This document shows, in pieces, positions 42,816 through 51,370 of a stretch of 64,000 bases of DNA. The notes beneath the pieces were generated by a model, which did no database searches, was not told the DNA's origin, and saw nothing but the letters and a program-made list of their open reading frames with translations. This DNA is from Hymenobacter metallilatus (lineage in GTDB: Bacteria; Bacteroidota; Bacteroidia; Cytophagales; Hymenobacteraceae), in NCBI RefSeq assembly GCF_003944705.1, contig NZ_RWIS01000001.1:372001-436000 (forward strand), read 5' to 3'. A program made the translations under genes and the position numbers. Position 1 is the first letter of the stretch, and each line of letters starts with the position of its first letter.

Positions 42816-43322
42816 TTACTGGACGGGCGCCAACAGTGCTTTATCGGTGGGGGTAAGATCAACCAGGGCATATTTTCTGGTGTCGGTGATGTTCATTTCA
42901 TCCAGCGCATCCACCATGCTTTGGTAAGCTGCTTTATCAGAAGCCTTGATAAGCACAGTACCCGGAGTAGCCTGCCGGAAAGCCAGCAGAACGCGGCGCA
43001 GACCATCGACGGCAAATGAGGTAGTGTGTAGCTTGGCCGGCTCACTGGCGGTATTTACGCCGTAGAAGTAATGCACCTGATGCTTCTCTCCCAGTAGCAC
43101 CGTCAGGGCTTTGGAGGCGGGCACCGGCGACGTATCGGGGCCTTTGGCTGGCATGGCCACTTCCATTACTGTGGGTTTGCTGAAGGTAGTAGTCAGCATG
43201 AAAAAGGTCAGCAGCAGAAAAGCCAGGTCTACCATCGGGGTCATATCGAGGCGGAAGGCATGTTTTTTGGCGCGGGGCTTGGTACCACGGGCGGCGGGGG
43301 CGGCAGTCTGGAGGTCGGCCAT
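42816..43322 (-). CDS. ExbD-type biopolymer transport protein
   Basis: 168 residues from the ATG at 43322. One membrane helix carrying the proton-path Asp: LDMTPMVDLAFLLLTFFML (Asp in MVDLAF), then a periplasmic domain (ALTVLLGEKHQVHYFYGVN; LRRVLLAFRQATPGTVLIKA; AYQSMVDALDEMNITDTRKY). ExbD works with ExbB and TonB to energise outer-membrane receptors such as the SusC-like protein at 9.6 kb. Neither exbB nor tonB is adjacent. Directly upstream lies a paralogue lacking the Asp. Confidence 0.9.
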   Translation of the reverse strand: MADLQTAAPAARGTKPRAKKHAFRLDMTPMVDLAFLLLTFFMLTTTFSKPTVMEVAMPAKGPDTSPVPASKALTVLLGEKHQVHYFYGVNTASEPAKLHTTSFAVDGLRRVLLAFRQATPGTVLIKASDKAAYQSMVDALDEMNITDTRKYALVDLTPTDKALLAPVQ

Positions 43323-43399
43323 AACGGAACTGGGGTTAGGTGAATACGGTTGCATCCAGGCAACGCCCCAGGTACACGCCCTAGTGTAGTGCGCCGGCA

Positions 43400-43888
43400 T
43401 TATCTAACCTGGGCCAACAGCTGCTTATCCGTGGCCGTCATATCTACCAGCCCGTAGCGGCGGGTATCCGTAATGCGCATTTCGTCCAGCACATCCACCA
43501 TACCTCGATAGGAGGCCTCATCGGAGGTTTTGATAAGAACAAAGGGGCAGGACTCTTTGCGAAAAGCCAGCAGAACCTGCCGCAACCCCTCACTGCCAAG
43601 CGTGGTTTCGTGGAGCGGGTCGTTGGTGAAGGCAGGACTCATACCCCAGTAATAAAATACCCGGTTATTAGCTCCTACCAGCACGGTAAGCGCATTGCCG
43701 CAACACCTACTTACTAACTCGTCCGTTGGCTTTGGCTTTACGGGCATGGTCAGCTCCATGAGGGTAGGCTTGGCAGCGGTAGTAACCAGCATAAAAAACG
43801 TCACCAGCAAAAAACCAATGCCTGCCATGGGCGTCATATCGGGCTGCAAACTACGGCGAGTGGGGCCGGTACGGAAGGATAATTTCAC
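43400..43888 (-). CDS. ExbD paralogue lacking the membrane Asp
   Basis: 162 residues from a GTG at 43888, chosen because upstream ATGs would lie inside the neighbouring gene. Same layout as the gene at 42816: the helix reads PDMTPMAGIGFLLVTFFML, with Gly where the proton-path Asp of ExbD/TolR/MotB belongs, followed by ALTVLVGANNRVFYYWGM, LRQVLLAFRKESCPFVLIKT and SYRGMVDVLDEMRITDTRRY. The reading frame is intact and the periplasmic domain well kept, so it is not an obvious pseudogene. It cannot carry protons in the usual way; a structural or regulatory role beside a normal ExbD is possible (inference). Confidence 0.85.
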   Translation of the reverse strand: MKLSFRTGPTRRSLQPDMTPMAGIGFLLVTFFMLVTTAAKPTLMELTMPVKPKPTDELVSRCCGNALTVLVGANNRVFYYWGMSPAFTNDPLHETTLGSEGLRQVLLAFRKESCPFVLIKTSDEASYRGMVDVLDEMRITDTRRYGLVDMTATDKQLLAQVR

Positions 43889-43940
43889 CTGCTTTAGGGG
43901 GGTGTCAAGGCTAGCTGATGATACTCTATGATTTAATATA

Positions 43941-44513
43941 TTAAAACCACCACACCTGCTCCGGCGTGAGGCAGGCGTGCAGCGGCACATCACCCGCCCA
44001 GGCATCCTGGATACGCGCAACCGGCGGCTCCAGACTCACGCCAATGCGCAGGATATCGGGCCGGCAATCGGCCAGAAACCGGTCGTAGAAGCCTTTGCCG
44101 TAGCCCACGCGCTGGCCGGTTTCATCGAAGGCCAACAGCGGAATCAGCACGGCATCCAGCTGCGCGGGCTGCACTTCGGCGGCACCCACCGGCTCCGGAA
44201 TGCCCCAGCGGTTTGTTGCCAGCGCTGTTTCAGGCGTAAGGTGGAAGTGGCGGAGCGAGTGGCCATCGGGCTGAACCACGGGCACGGCCAGCTGCAGGAG
44301 TGGCTGCTGCGCCCACAGCCCCCGGATCAGGGGCCAGGTATCGGGCTCGTGCTGCTGCGGAATGGGCAGAAACAGGTGCAGCCACCGCCACGCCGGCACC
44401 GGCAGCCCTGCCTGTAACTGCGCCCACAGCGCGGCGCTGCGCCGGGCCACTTCGGCTTCGGGCAGGGCGCGGCGGCGGGCCAGGGCTTCGCGGCGGAGGT
44501 TGGCTTTGGTCAT
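43941..44513 (-). CDS. 5-formyltetrahydrofolate cyclo-ligase
   Basis: 190 residues, the 5-formyl-THF cyclo-ligase (MTHFS) family. Converts 5-formyl-THF to 5,10-methenyl-THF using ATP. N-terminal LRREALARRRALPEAEVARRS binds the substrate; the ATP loop GYGKGFYDRFLAD and RVG before it are the signature, with LIPLLAFDETGQRVGYG around it. It fits the one-carbon theme of the window (gcvP, folP). Its ATG overlaps the stop of the upstream gene by four bases (ATGA), so the two are coupled. Confidence 0.93.
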   Translation of the reverse strand: MTKANLRREALARRRALPEAEVARRSAALWAQLQAGLPVPAWRWLHLFLPIPQQHEPDTWPLIRGLWAQQPLLQLAVPVVQPDGHSLRHFHLTPETALATNRWGIPEPVGAAEVQPAQLDAVLIPLLAFDETGQRVGYGKGFYDRFLADCRPDILRIGVSLEPPVARIQDAWAGDVPLHACLTPEQVWWF

Positions 44514-45463
44514 GGGCGGCAGGCCAGTGACGACTGGAAAGCTTTCATCGCTGCTGCGCTACTAGTGTCAATACCGAAGTAGTCCCACGGATACGGTGAA
44601 TAATGTCCATTCAGCGCCGTTAGTGTGGAATTGCGCTTTTCCCGCTCACCTGCCAAGTGGTACAGGTACGCCAAATTATTGTTGGCATAGATGGATACCA
44701 ACGTACCATCAACTGGCAGCGGCGGCTGAGCCAGCACCTCTTTCAGCAGCGACTCATACATCGGATGCCACCGTTGCAAAGCAGACGATTCATCTTCCAG
44801 ATTAGCGTCACTGTACATTTCTACCAGAAACATCAGCCAAAGTGCGTAGCGCAGCGCCCCATCCTGCACCGACTGAATGTAGCCCACCAACTCTTCCTCA
44901 CTACCCAGCCATTTGGGCGAGGACAGCTTGAAAACGTGGTGGTGGGCCCAGAATTTCCGCGCATCCACGGCAACGCTTTGGTGAAAGGCCGCCATAGCGC
45001 GGTCTGGTTCATTCAGGCCCATTTCCACGCGGATCAGTCGGGCGCGGGCTTCGCCCAGAAACGCCGGAGTTGCAAACGTGCCGCCCAGCAACACCCGCGC
45101 CAGCAGCAAGTAGTGTTCAAACCCTTCCATCTGAGACTTTGACACATCCTTAGCCAGCAGGCCGGAGCGGGCCTGCCAGGCCTGGTAGAGGTGCCAGGCA
45201 CCCAGCACCAGCCGGGCAAACTCCTGCTCTTTCTGCTTGCCCAACGGCAGAATCTGCTTGTTGAACCGATCCGTCAGGCAGATGCCGTCCAGCAAGCGGG
45301 AAAGCTCGTCCGAGCTTAGCGCCCGGGCTAGCTGCTCTAGCTGCTCCCACTTCTCGTCCTTAACTAACGGAACAACCTGCCGGGCATTCAGCAGACCAAA
45401 CGATAAATCACGCGCAGCACCGGCACCGGAGGAGGAAAAAAGGGAGAGTATTCGGGAAAACAT
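44510..45463 (-). CDS. Hypothetical TPR-like protein
   Basis: 317 residues, mostly helical, with Trp/Leu/Ala-rich helix pairs (FARLVLGAWHLYQAWQARSG, FEHYLLLARVLLGGTF, NNLAYLYHLAGEREKRNSTL) suggesting TPR-like repeats. The start MFSRILSLFSSSGAGAARD has no clear export signal. No named family recognised. It is translationally coupled to the folate cyclo-ligase gene downstream, though nothing in the sequence explains a link. Confidence 0.7.
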   Translation of the reverse strand: MFSRILSLFSSSGAGAARDLSFGLLNARQVVPLVKDEKWEQLEQLARALSSDELSRLLDGICLTDRFNKQILPLGKQKEQEFARLVLGAWHLYQAWQARSGLLAKDVSKSQMEGFEHYLLLARVLLGGTFATPAFLGEARARLIRVEMGLNEPDRAMAAFHQSVAVDARKFWAHHHVFKLSSPKWLGSEEELVGYIQSVQDGALRYALWLMFLVEMYSDANLEDESSALQRWHPMYESLLKEVLAQPPLPVDGTLVSIYANNNLAYLYHLAGEREKRNSTLTALNGHYSPYPWDYFGIDTSSAAAMKAFQSSLACRP

Positions 45464-45568
45464 GCTGAATCAGGATAGCAACGACTAAGGGCTAGGTAGT
45501 AAGTCAAATATACAGACTCCACCAATCTGCCTGTCGTTTTGGACCTGACGCTCGTAAACAGACAACCG

Positions 45569-46477
45569 TTAGTCCAACGCCGTCACATAAAAGCCTACTC
45601 GGGGCTGCATCCCGGCCAGGGCCGCCCCTAGGGAAGGTTTTTCCCAGTAATCCTGACTGGTTTTACGGAAGTACAGGTCGCCTTTACCGTAACCCAGGGC
45701 GCTGGAGAAGGCCAGGCTTTTACTTACCTGCTCCACCTCTCCGCCGCCAACCCACTCCAGCGTCAACAGAAAATCCTCGTCCACCACCAACTGGTCCGGG
45801 GTCAGGTCCACAGTGAGCGGGGCGTTGGGGCTGGTGCGGTCGGCGGTGTTCACCAGCAGATTTCGGTTCAGTAGCTTCTCCTCTGATGGGCGGCCATCGG
45901 GCCGCAGCCGGTACAGGTTTACCCGAAACCGCAAGGTATCGGACTGCTGGTACAGCACGTTGAAATGGGCCGTCAGCAGCTTGGTGGGTTTGTGTTTGAT
46001 AGAAACGACCATACCCATTTCGGCTCCCAGATGCTCGGCTTTGAGCTTGGCAATGATAGAATGGGAGGTACTGGTACAACCTAGCGTGCGGCGGCGCTTG
46101 TACAGCCCTGGGGCCTGCACCCGCACACCGGTCAGCGGCACGGCCACGGCCGTCAGCACGCGGTTGGGCTGCGCCACCAGCTCGCGCAGCAGCACCCGTT
46201 GCGGCCGGTAGCCCAGGCTAGACAGGTACACCGTATCGGCCAGGTTGGCCGGCGTATACGCCAACTGGTAGCGGCCGTGCTCGTCGGTTACGGTGCCTAC
46301 CGTTTTGCCCGGAATGCCCAGGTTGGCGTAGGGTACCGGGCCGGCCGCGGGGCTGGCAGTGATAGTGCCGGTCAGCGTCTGGCCGGTGGCCGCCAGGGGC
46401 AGCAGGCCCGCCAGCAGCCCACCAGCCACCTTCCGCAGCCAGGAAATAGAAAAACAGAAACGCCGGGTAGCCGCCAT
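45569..46477 (-). CDS. Secreted protein with carboxypeptidase-regulatory-like domain
   Basis: 302 residues. Signal-like N-terminus (VAGGLLAGLLPLAATG/Q), then a CarboxypepD_reg-like beta sandwich of about 75 residues (LTGTITASPAAGPVPYANLG, GTVTDEHGRYQLAYTP, VYLSSLGYRPQRVLL). The rest (SIIAKLKAEHLGAEMGMVVS, LRFRVNLYRLRPDGRPSEEKL, VDLTPDQLVVDEDFLLTLEW) is a strand-rich domain common in Bacteroidota secreted proteins. It ends GFYVTALD. Probably on the periplasmic face of the outer membrane; role unknown. Confidence 0.82.
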   Translation of the reverse strand: MAATRRFCFSISWLRKVAGGLLAGLLPLAATGQTLTGTITASPAAGPVPYANLGIPGKTVGTVTDEHGRYQLAYTPANLADTVYLSSLGYRPQRVLLRELVAQPNRVLTAVAVPLTGVRVQAPGLYKRRRTLGCTSTSHSIIAKLKAEHLGAEMGMVVSIKHKPTKLLTAHFNVLYQQSDTLRFRVNLYRLRPDGRPSEEKLLNRNLLVNTADRTSPNAPLTVDLTPDQLVVDEDFLLTLEWVGGGEVEQVSKSLAFSSALGYGKGDLYFRKTSQDYWEKPSLGAALAGMQPRVGFYVTALD

Positions 46478-46569
46478 CAGGAATAAGGAGTGGGTGAAGA
46501 GTAGAACAACTCTCCCCCAGAGCCCTGCGGGTAGCCGATGGTTGCCTTCCCGGCTTATTTGAAACAGTT

Positions 46570-46651
46570 ATGCTGCGCTTGCCGAAGCAGCTCTACCGAG
46601 GCTAATCAACAAGTTAGCATTGCGGTAGAGATGCTTCGGCAAGCGCAGCAT
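46570..46651. repeat. Inverted repeat, ATGCTGCGCTTGCCGAAGC type
   Basis: Arms 46570-46598 and 46623-46651, 29 bp with one mismatch; followed by tgacgtt. Shares its ctctaccg and gaagcatctc words with the repeat at 27741-27828. It lies just past the bshC stop codon. Confidence 0.85.
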
Positions 46652-46694
46652 GACGTTCTTTAGTGACTTTCCGACAAGCTGAAGCTGTTGCTGC

Positions 46695-48287
46695 TTACTC
46701 CTCTTCCAGCACGGTAAACTCCAGGGCCAGCGGGTCGAAGGCGTCCAGCAGCTGGTTAATGAACTGCGGGTTGTTGATGAGGATGCTTAGCACGTTGTCT
46801 TCCCGCTCCTGCAGGTGGCCGTTGGGCATCAGCTTGTCTTTGAGGGCCGTGAGTTGGGTATAGGCGGTTTCGTGCTTGGCTTCGGCGGCTTTGCTCAGGC
46901 GCTTTTCCAGGCCCTGCACAATGCCGGCCACCTTTTGCTGCTCAGCCGCCACCGTTTTTACCAGCGTGGGGTCGAGGCGCTGGGCTAGGTCGGCCATCTG
47001 CTGGAAGGCGGCAGCCAGCTGTTGCTGCTGCTGTTGCAGGCTCACTTCCTCCTGCCCCAGCGTAGCGCCCACCTGCTTTTTCAGCTCGGGCAGCGGCCGG
47101 AAGATGTCCAGCGAGGTGAGGCCCAGCTTACGCAGCTTGCCGGCGTTGGCCTTGCCCACATACTGGGCCGAGTTGCGGGGCAGCAGAATGGGAAACGGCA
47201 CCTGGTTCTGCTCAAACACGCCTTTCAGCTGGAACCAGTAGGCCACCTCGGCCCCGCCCCCGATATAGCAGAGGTTGGGCAGCAGCAGCTCTTGGTACAG
47301 GGGCCGCAGCACTACGTTGGGGCTGAATTGCTCGGGGTGCTCCTGGGCCAGCGCCAGCAATTCCTGCTGGGTGTGGCAGCGGCCGGTATTGCGCACCGTA
47401 ATCTGCACGCAGTCCTGGGCCGCGTCGTACTCCAGCCGCTCCCGCTTGCCGCCGTCGGTGAGGAAAAACAGGTTGAGGGGGCGCGAGTACACCTGGGGTT
47501 TGTAGCCGGCGGCTTCGAGGCGGGCGTTGGCCGCCTGCACGGCCTGGTTGGAGGCCTGGGCCTGAATTTCCTGCTCCAACACCGGCACCAACGCCTGCTT
47601 CAAAGCCGGCACGTCGGCATCCAGGCTCACCAACCCGTACTCGCCAAACAGCGCGTGGGTGAGGCGGCGGGTGGCTTCAGCCAACGTGCTCGACTGCTCG
47701 TACGCTTCGCGGAACAGCGCTGGCACGTCGGCGGGCAGCTGGTCGAGCAACTCCTCTTTCAGGCCCGCCAGCGGCAGCCGGCCCACGGGCCCGCCCTGGT
47801 CGGCGGCATTCCACTCGTACTTTTTGCCGAACAGGTTCAGGTGGTTGATTTCGGCGAAGTCGTGGTCTTCGGAGGCCATCCAGTACACCGGCACGAAATC
47901 GTACTGTGGGTACTGTGCCTTCAGCTGGCGGGCCAGCTTCACGGCCGTTACAATCTTGTAGATGAAGTACAGCGGGCCGGTGAGCAGGTTGAGCTGGTGG
48001 CCGGTGGTGATGGTAAACGTCGTATCCTTCGCCAGCAACTCCAGATTGGCCTGCACCGCCGGGTGCACCGTGGGCAGCGCGGCGTACTGCCGGCGCAGCT
48101 CGGCGGTGAGCCGCTGCCGGGCCGCGGGCGTGTACTGGGCCTGCTTCTCTTGTATCTGCTCCGCAAAGGCAGCCAGCGTGGGGAAGCGGTGGTAGAAGGG
48201 CTGCAGCGCCTCTGCCTGGCCCAAATAATCGGTGAGCAACGAGGAAAACGCGCCGGTTGCGGCGTACGAAAGTGTCGTGACGGACAT
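46695..48287 (-). CDS. bshC: Bacillithiol biosynthesis cysteine-adding enzyme BshC
   Basis: 530 residues, the normal length. Adds cysteine to glucosaminyl-malate, the last step of bacillithiol synthesis. Family marks: the N-terminal NLELLAKDTTFTITTGHQLN, LLTGPLYFIYKI, PVYWMASEDHDFAEINHLNL, the C-terminal coiled-coil region (LGQEEVSLQQQQQQLAAAFQ), and KDKLMPNGHLQEREDNVLSI at the end. Together with ytxJ at 6 kb it shows the cell makes and uses bacillithiol. bshA and bshB are not in the window. Confidence 0.95.
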   Translation of the reverse strand: MSVTTLSYAATGAFSSLLTDYLGQAEALQPFYHRFPTLAAFAEQIQEKQAQYTPAARQRLTAELRRQYAALPTVHPAVQANLELLAKDTTFTITTGHQLNLLTGPLYFIYKIVTAVKLARQLKAQYPQYDFVPVYWMASEDHDFAEINHLNLFGKKYEWNAADQGGPVGRLPLAGLKEELLDQLPADVPALFREAYEQSSTLAEATRRLTHALFGEYGLVSLDADVPALKQALVPVLEQEIQAQASNQAVQAANARLEAAGYKPQVYSRPLNLFFLTDGGKRERLEYDAAQDCVQITVRNTGRCHTQQELLALAQEHPEQFSPNVVLRPLYQELLLPNLCYIGGGAEVAYWFQLKGVFEQNQVPFPILLPRNSAQYVGKANAGKLRKLGLTSLDIFRPLPELKKQVGATLGQEEVSLQQQQQQLAAAFQQMADLAQRLDPTLVKTVAAEQQKVAGIVQGLEKRLSKAAEAKHETAYTQLTALKDKLMPNGHLQEREDNVLSILINNPQFINQLLDAFDPLALEFTVLEEE

Positions 48288-48345
48288 ACGAGAGGGGAAG
48301 TATCGGGCTATAACCGGCCAGCGGCCACAAAGTAACTGAGCTTTT

Positions 48346-48561
48346 TTAGTTGTCAGTTGCTTGTTGTCAGTTGTCAGCTGCTGATCAGGGTTTTAGTTGT
48401 TAGTTGCTCGTTATCAGTTGTCAGTTGCTGACTGTGGGTCAGGCCACAAAAAGCAGTAGCTCCCGACGCTCAGCGCATCGGGAGCTACTGGGAAAGTTTA
48501 TTGCCAATCAGCTATCCGGTCATTCAACCTAACAACCGACAACGAGCAACTAACAACTAAA
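48346..48561. repeat. Low-complexity repeat region with terminator
   Basis: Between the bshC start and the rimO stop. A run of ttgtcagttgc / gttagttgctcg units (48346-48430) pairs with gagcaactaacaacta at the far end (perfect arms 48392-48412 and 48541-48561). In the middle a 13-bp GC stem (cagtagctcccga, 48454-48466 with 48478-48490) may terminate rimO. Contains the word shared with the E1 linker. Confidence 0.8.
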
Positions 48562-48564
48562 GCC

Positions 48565-49878
48565 CTACACCAGCTTGCCGTACAGGTCGAAGTCGGAGGC
48601 CTCCGTAATCTGTACCTGGGCGAAGTCGCCGAGGCGCACGTAGGTGTCCTTGGTGGCGGGCACCAGCACCTCGTTGTCCACCTCAGGCGAGTCGTACTGG
48701 GTGCGGCCCACGAAGTAGCCGCTTTCCTTGCGGTCAAAAAGCACCTTGTGGGTCTGGCCCACGCGCTCCTCGTTCAACTCCATCGAAATGCCCTGCTGCA
48801 ACTCCATAATCTGGTCGGCACGGTCCTGCTTCACCTCGGCCGGCACGTCGTCGGGCAGGGTGAAGGAGTGGGTGTTGTCCTCGTGCGAGTAGGTGAAGAT
48901 GCCCAGGCGGTCGAAGCGGGTTTCCTCCACGAAGCGGTAGAGGTCCTCGAAATCCTGCTGGGTTTCGCCGGGGTGGCCGGCAATGAGCGTGGTGCGCAGG
49001 GCAATGCCCGGCACGCGCTGGCGGATGGTATCCACCAGTTCCACCGTGCGGCGCTTGCTGATGCCGCGGCGCATGGTTTTCAGCATGTTATCCGAAATAT
49101 GCTGCAAAGGCATATCCAGGTACTTGCAGATGTTGTCCCGCTCGTTCATTACGTCCAGCGCGTCCATCGGGAACTGCGAGGGGTAGGCGTACTGCAGCCG
49201 GATCCAGTCGATGCCGTTTACGTCGGAGAGGTGGCGCATCAGGTCGGCCAGCTTCCGCTCACCGTAGTGCTGCAGGCCGTAGTAGGTCAGGTCCTGGGCA
49301 ATCAGAATCAGCTCCTTGGTGCCCATGGAGGCCAGGCGCTTGGCTTCCTTCACCAGGTCCTCAATAGGGCGGTCCATGTGCTTGCCGCGCATCAGCGGGA
49401 TGGCGCAGAACGAGCAGGGGCGGTTGCAGCCCTCGGCAATTTTGAAGTAGGCATAGTGCTTGGGCGTGGTCAGCAGCCGCTCACCCACCAGCTCGTGCAT
49501 GTAGTCGGCCTCCAGCGTTTTCATCAGCTGGGGCAGCTCCAGGGTACCAAAAAAGGCATCTACCTGCGGAATTTCCACCTCCAGGTCGTCCTTGTAGCGT
49601 TGGGAGAGGCAACCCGTCACATACAGTTTCTCGAGGCGGCCAGCCTCCTTTTCGTCGGCGTAGCGCAGAATGGTGTCGATGCTTTCCTGCTTGGCGTTGT
49701 CGATAAAGCCGCAGGTGTTGATGATGACGATGTTGGCGTCGCTCTTGTCGGCCTCGTGCGTCACCTCAAACTGGTTGGCCCGAAGCTGCCCCATCATCAC
49801 CTCCGAATCGACGAGGTTTTTGGAGCAGCCGAGGGTAATAACGTTGACTTTATTGGCCTGCTGGCTTCTTACTTTCAT
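48565..49878 (-). CDS. rimO: Ribosomal protein uS12 methylthiotransferase
   Basis: 437 residues from the ATG at 49878. Radical-SAM enzyme that methylthiolates an Asp of ribosomal protein S12. N-terminal MTTase domain with Cys in ITLGCSKNLVDSE, IINTCGFIDNAKQES and YVTGCLSQRY; the radical-SAM motif is CNRPCSFCAIPLMRGKH; the TRAM domain is at the end (GQTHKVLFDRKESGYFVGRT, VRLGDFAQVQITEASDFDLY). S12 specificity is supported by the RimO-type YAYPSQFP motif. It lies upstream of, and apart from, the ftsY/ribosomal protein cluster. Its leader carries hairpins just before the start codon. Confidence 0.96.
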   Translation of the reverse strand: MKVRSQQANKVNVITLGCSKNLVDSEVMMGQLRANQFEVTHEADKSDANIVIINTCGFIDNAKQESIDTILRYADEKEAGRLEKLYVTGCLSQRYKDDLEVEIPQVDAFFGTLELPQLMKTLEADYMHELVGERLLTTPKHYAYFKIAEGCNRPCSFCAIPLMRGKHMDRPIEDLVKEAKRLASMGTKELILIAQDLTYYGLQHYGERKLADLMRHLSDVNGIDWIRLQYAYPSQFPMDALDVMNERDNICKYLDMPLQHISDNMLKTMRRGISKRRTVELVDTIRQRVPGIALRTTLIAGHPGETQQDFEDLYRFVEETRFDRLGIFTYSHEDNTHSFTLPDDVPAEVKQDRADQIMELQQGISMELNEERVGQTHKVLFDRKESGYFVGRTQYDSPEVDNEVLVPATKDTYVRLGDFAQVQITEASDFDLYGKLV

Positions 49879-49885
49879 AGGGAGT

Positions 49886-49993
49886 AGCACGAAGCTCGGC
49901 TTCGCGTATCGGTGAACGGCCGGCCGGGCAATTTCTTAGCACTGAGAAACTTGCCCATTACCGCCCGCGACGAAAAATCGGACCGCAAAGGTA
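49886..49993 (-). promoter_or_regulatory. rimO promoter and structured leader
   Basis: TACCTTTG (49986-49993) is an exact -7 box 108 bp upstream of the rimO ATG, longer than the 25-45 bp usual here. The leader has an interrupted 11-bp hairpin (49926-49956: gggcaa/ttgccc, tttct/agaaa) and, 9-28 nt before the ATG, a smaller hairpin of the gcgaagc/gcttcgt type (49888-49906), a half copy of the repeats at 7180 and 52361. Confidence 0.5.
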
Positions 49994-50087
49994 CGAAGCC
50001 CGCAACGCCTTTTCCTACTGCAGAAGTTTCTTTGATCAACAATTGAGCAACACTGCCATCAGAAATTCAGGCTAGAGCTAGGGCTAG

Positions 50088-50211
50088 TTCCCCTCCTTGG
50101 AAAGGAGGGGCTAGGGGTGGTTGACAGTCATTGAACATCATCTAGCTCTAGTTCTAAAACCGTTCTTACATCCATCAACCACCCCTAGCCCCTCCTTTCC
50201 AAGGAGGGGAA
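50088..50211. repeat. Inverted repeat, CCCCTCCTTnnnAAGGAGGGG type
   Basis: Perfect 37-bp arms (50088-50124, 50175-50211), each containing a nested hairpin cccctcctt-gga-aaggagggg. The flanks also pair loosely (gctagagctaggg / tatagctctagttc). This word is common in Bacteroidota intergenic regions. It lies between the esterase 3' end and the rimO leader. Confidence 0.85.
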
Positions 50212-50245
50212 TTAGTTTATAGCTCTAGTTCAGGGCTTGGAGTAA

Positions 50246-51175
50246 CTACCGACCCAGCAGAAACTGTAAAGGCCAGTCGAGGCGCTGATTCCAGGCTTTT
50301 TCGCTGTGGTTAGCGCCGGGCACGTAGCGCGTCTGCCAGGAGGCGGGCGTGTAGCCCCGGGTCTGCACCACGGCATCTACCTGCTGCTGAATGGCTGGGT
50401 ACAGTGCATCCAGAGTCTGGTCGCCGCAGTCGAAATAAAGCTTGTGCGTGCGTGGGTCCGGCAGATTAGTGCGCAGGTAGCGCAGGAAGGCGGCTGGCAT
50501 GGGGTTATTGCGCAGGGTGAACGTGCCAGGCCAGTGCGTGGACAGGCAGGCCGCCCCACCAAACACCTGCGGATACTCGCACAAGGCATACATTGAAATC
50601 AGGCCGCCCATGCTGCTACCAGCCACAAGCGTATGCCGCCGGTCGGTATACACATGATATTTCTTGTCGATGAAGGGCTTGAGCTCCGTTACCAGAAACT
50701 GCAGGTAGGCATCGGAGTTGGGCTGGAACGCATCGGTGCTGCGGCCGGCCTGGCGGAGCTGCTGCTGCACGGTGTCGCGCTCCGCGGTGGTCAGCTGCTC
50801 GAAAGGCTTCTGAGGGAAATAGTTGGCGTGGCGGCGCGGACCGGCGTTCCACATGCCCACTACTATCACATCCTGCAGCTTCCCGGCCTGTTGCAGGCGG
50901 GTCACCACATCATCCACGTTCCAGGCCTGGTGGTTCCAGGTGGTAGTGCTGTCGAACAGCATCTGCCCATCGTGCATGTACAGCACCGAAAAGCGCCGTT
51001 TTCCGTCGTAGCTGGCCGGCAGCCACACATCCACGTTGCGTGGCTCCACCAGCTTGGAGGCGAAGCTTTCGATGTGCTCAATGAGGCCGGCTACCGGCTT
51101 TTGCTGCGTTGATTGGGCCTGCGCTGAGGAACTGAGCAGCAGGCACAGCAGGAAGAGGATAGCAGAAAGACGCAT
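50246..51175 (-). CDS. Secreted esterase (esterase D/Fes-like alpha/beta hydrolase)
   Basis: 309 residues; signal peptide MRLSAILFLLCLLLSSSAQA/Q. The DVWLPASYDGKRRFSVLYMH and DGQMLFDSTTTWNHQAWNVD blocks, the nucleophile GSSMGG (in LVAGSSMGGLISMYALCEYP), the Asp in KLYFDCGDQTLD and the His in GANHSEKAW give a complete Ser-Asp-His triad. The type is related to enterochelin esterase-like and S-formylglutathione-type hydrolases; substrate unknown. Acts in the periplasm or outside. Confidence 0.88.
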   Translation of the reverse strand: MRLSAILFLLCLLLSSSAQAQSTQQKPVAGLIEHIESFASKLVEPRNVDVWLPASYDGKRRFSVLYMHDGQMLFDSTTTWNHQAWNVDDVVTRLQQAGKLQDVIVVGMWNAGPRRHANYFPQKPFEQLTTAERDTVQQQLRQAGRSTDAFQPNSDAYLQFLVTELKPFIDKKYHVYTDRRHTLVAGSSMGGLISMYALCEYPQVFGGAACLSTHWPGTFTLRNNPMPAAFLRYLRTNLPDPRTHKLYFDCGDQTLDALYPAIQQQVDAVVQTRGYTPASWQTRYVPGANHSEKAWNQRLDWPLQFLLGR

Positions 51176-51280
51176 AGCGGTGGAGCATTATGGGCTATAA
51201 AGCTACTCAGGAAGGATGTAGAACGTCATGCATAGTCCGAGGTGAAGTATGACACAGTCTGAAGAACCGGTAGAAAACAA

Positions 51281-51355
51281 TCATTCCGAGTGGAGCGAGG
51301 AATCCGACTGTACCGTCTAATGATACAGTCGGATTCCTCGCTCCACTCGGAATGA
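51281..51355. repeat. Inverted repeat, TCATTCCGAGTGGAGCGAGG type
   Basis: Perfect 32-bp arms at 51281-51312 and 51324-51355, 11-base loop, ending 15 bp after the ftsY stop. Same family as 29201-29281 (cattccgag ... gaatc). Confidence 0.85.
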
Positions 51356-51370
51356 CAAATGAAGCAAAGG

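Noticed and set aside
47022..48335. 437-codon plus-strand open frame antisense to bshC
   Set aside because: It mirrors the high-GC third positions of bshC, has no recognisable motif and is fully covered by a certain gene.
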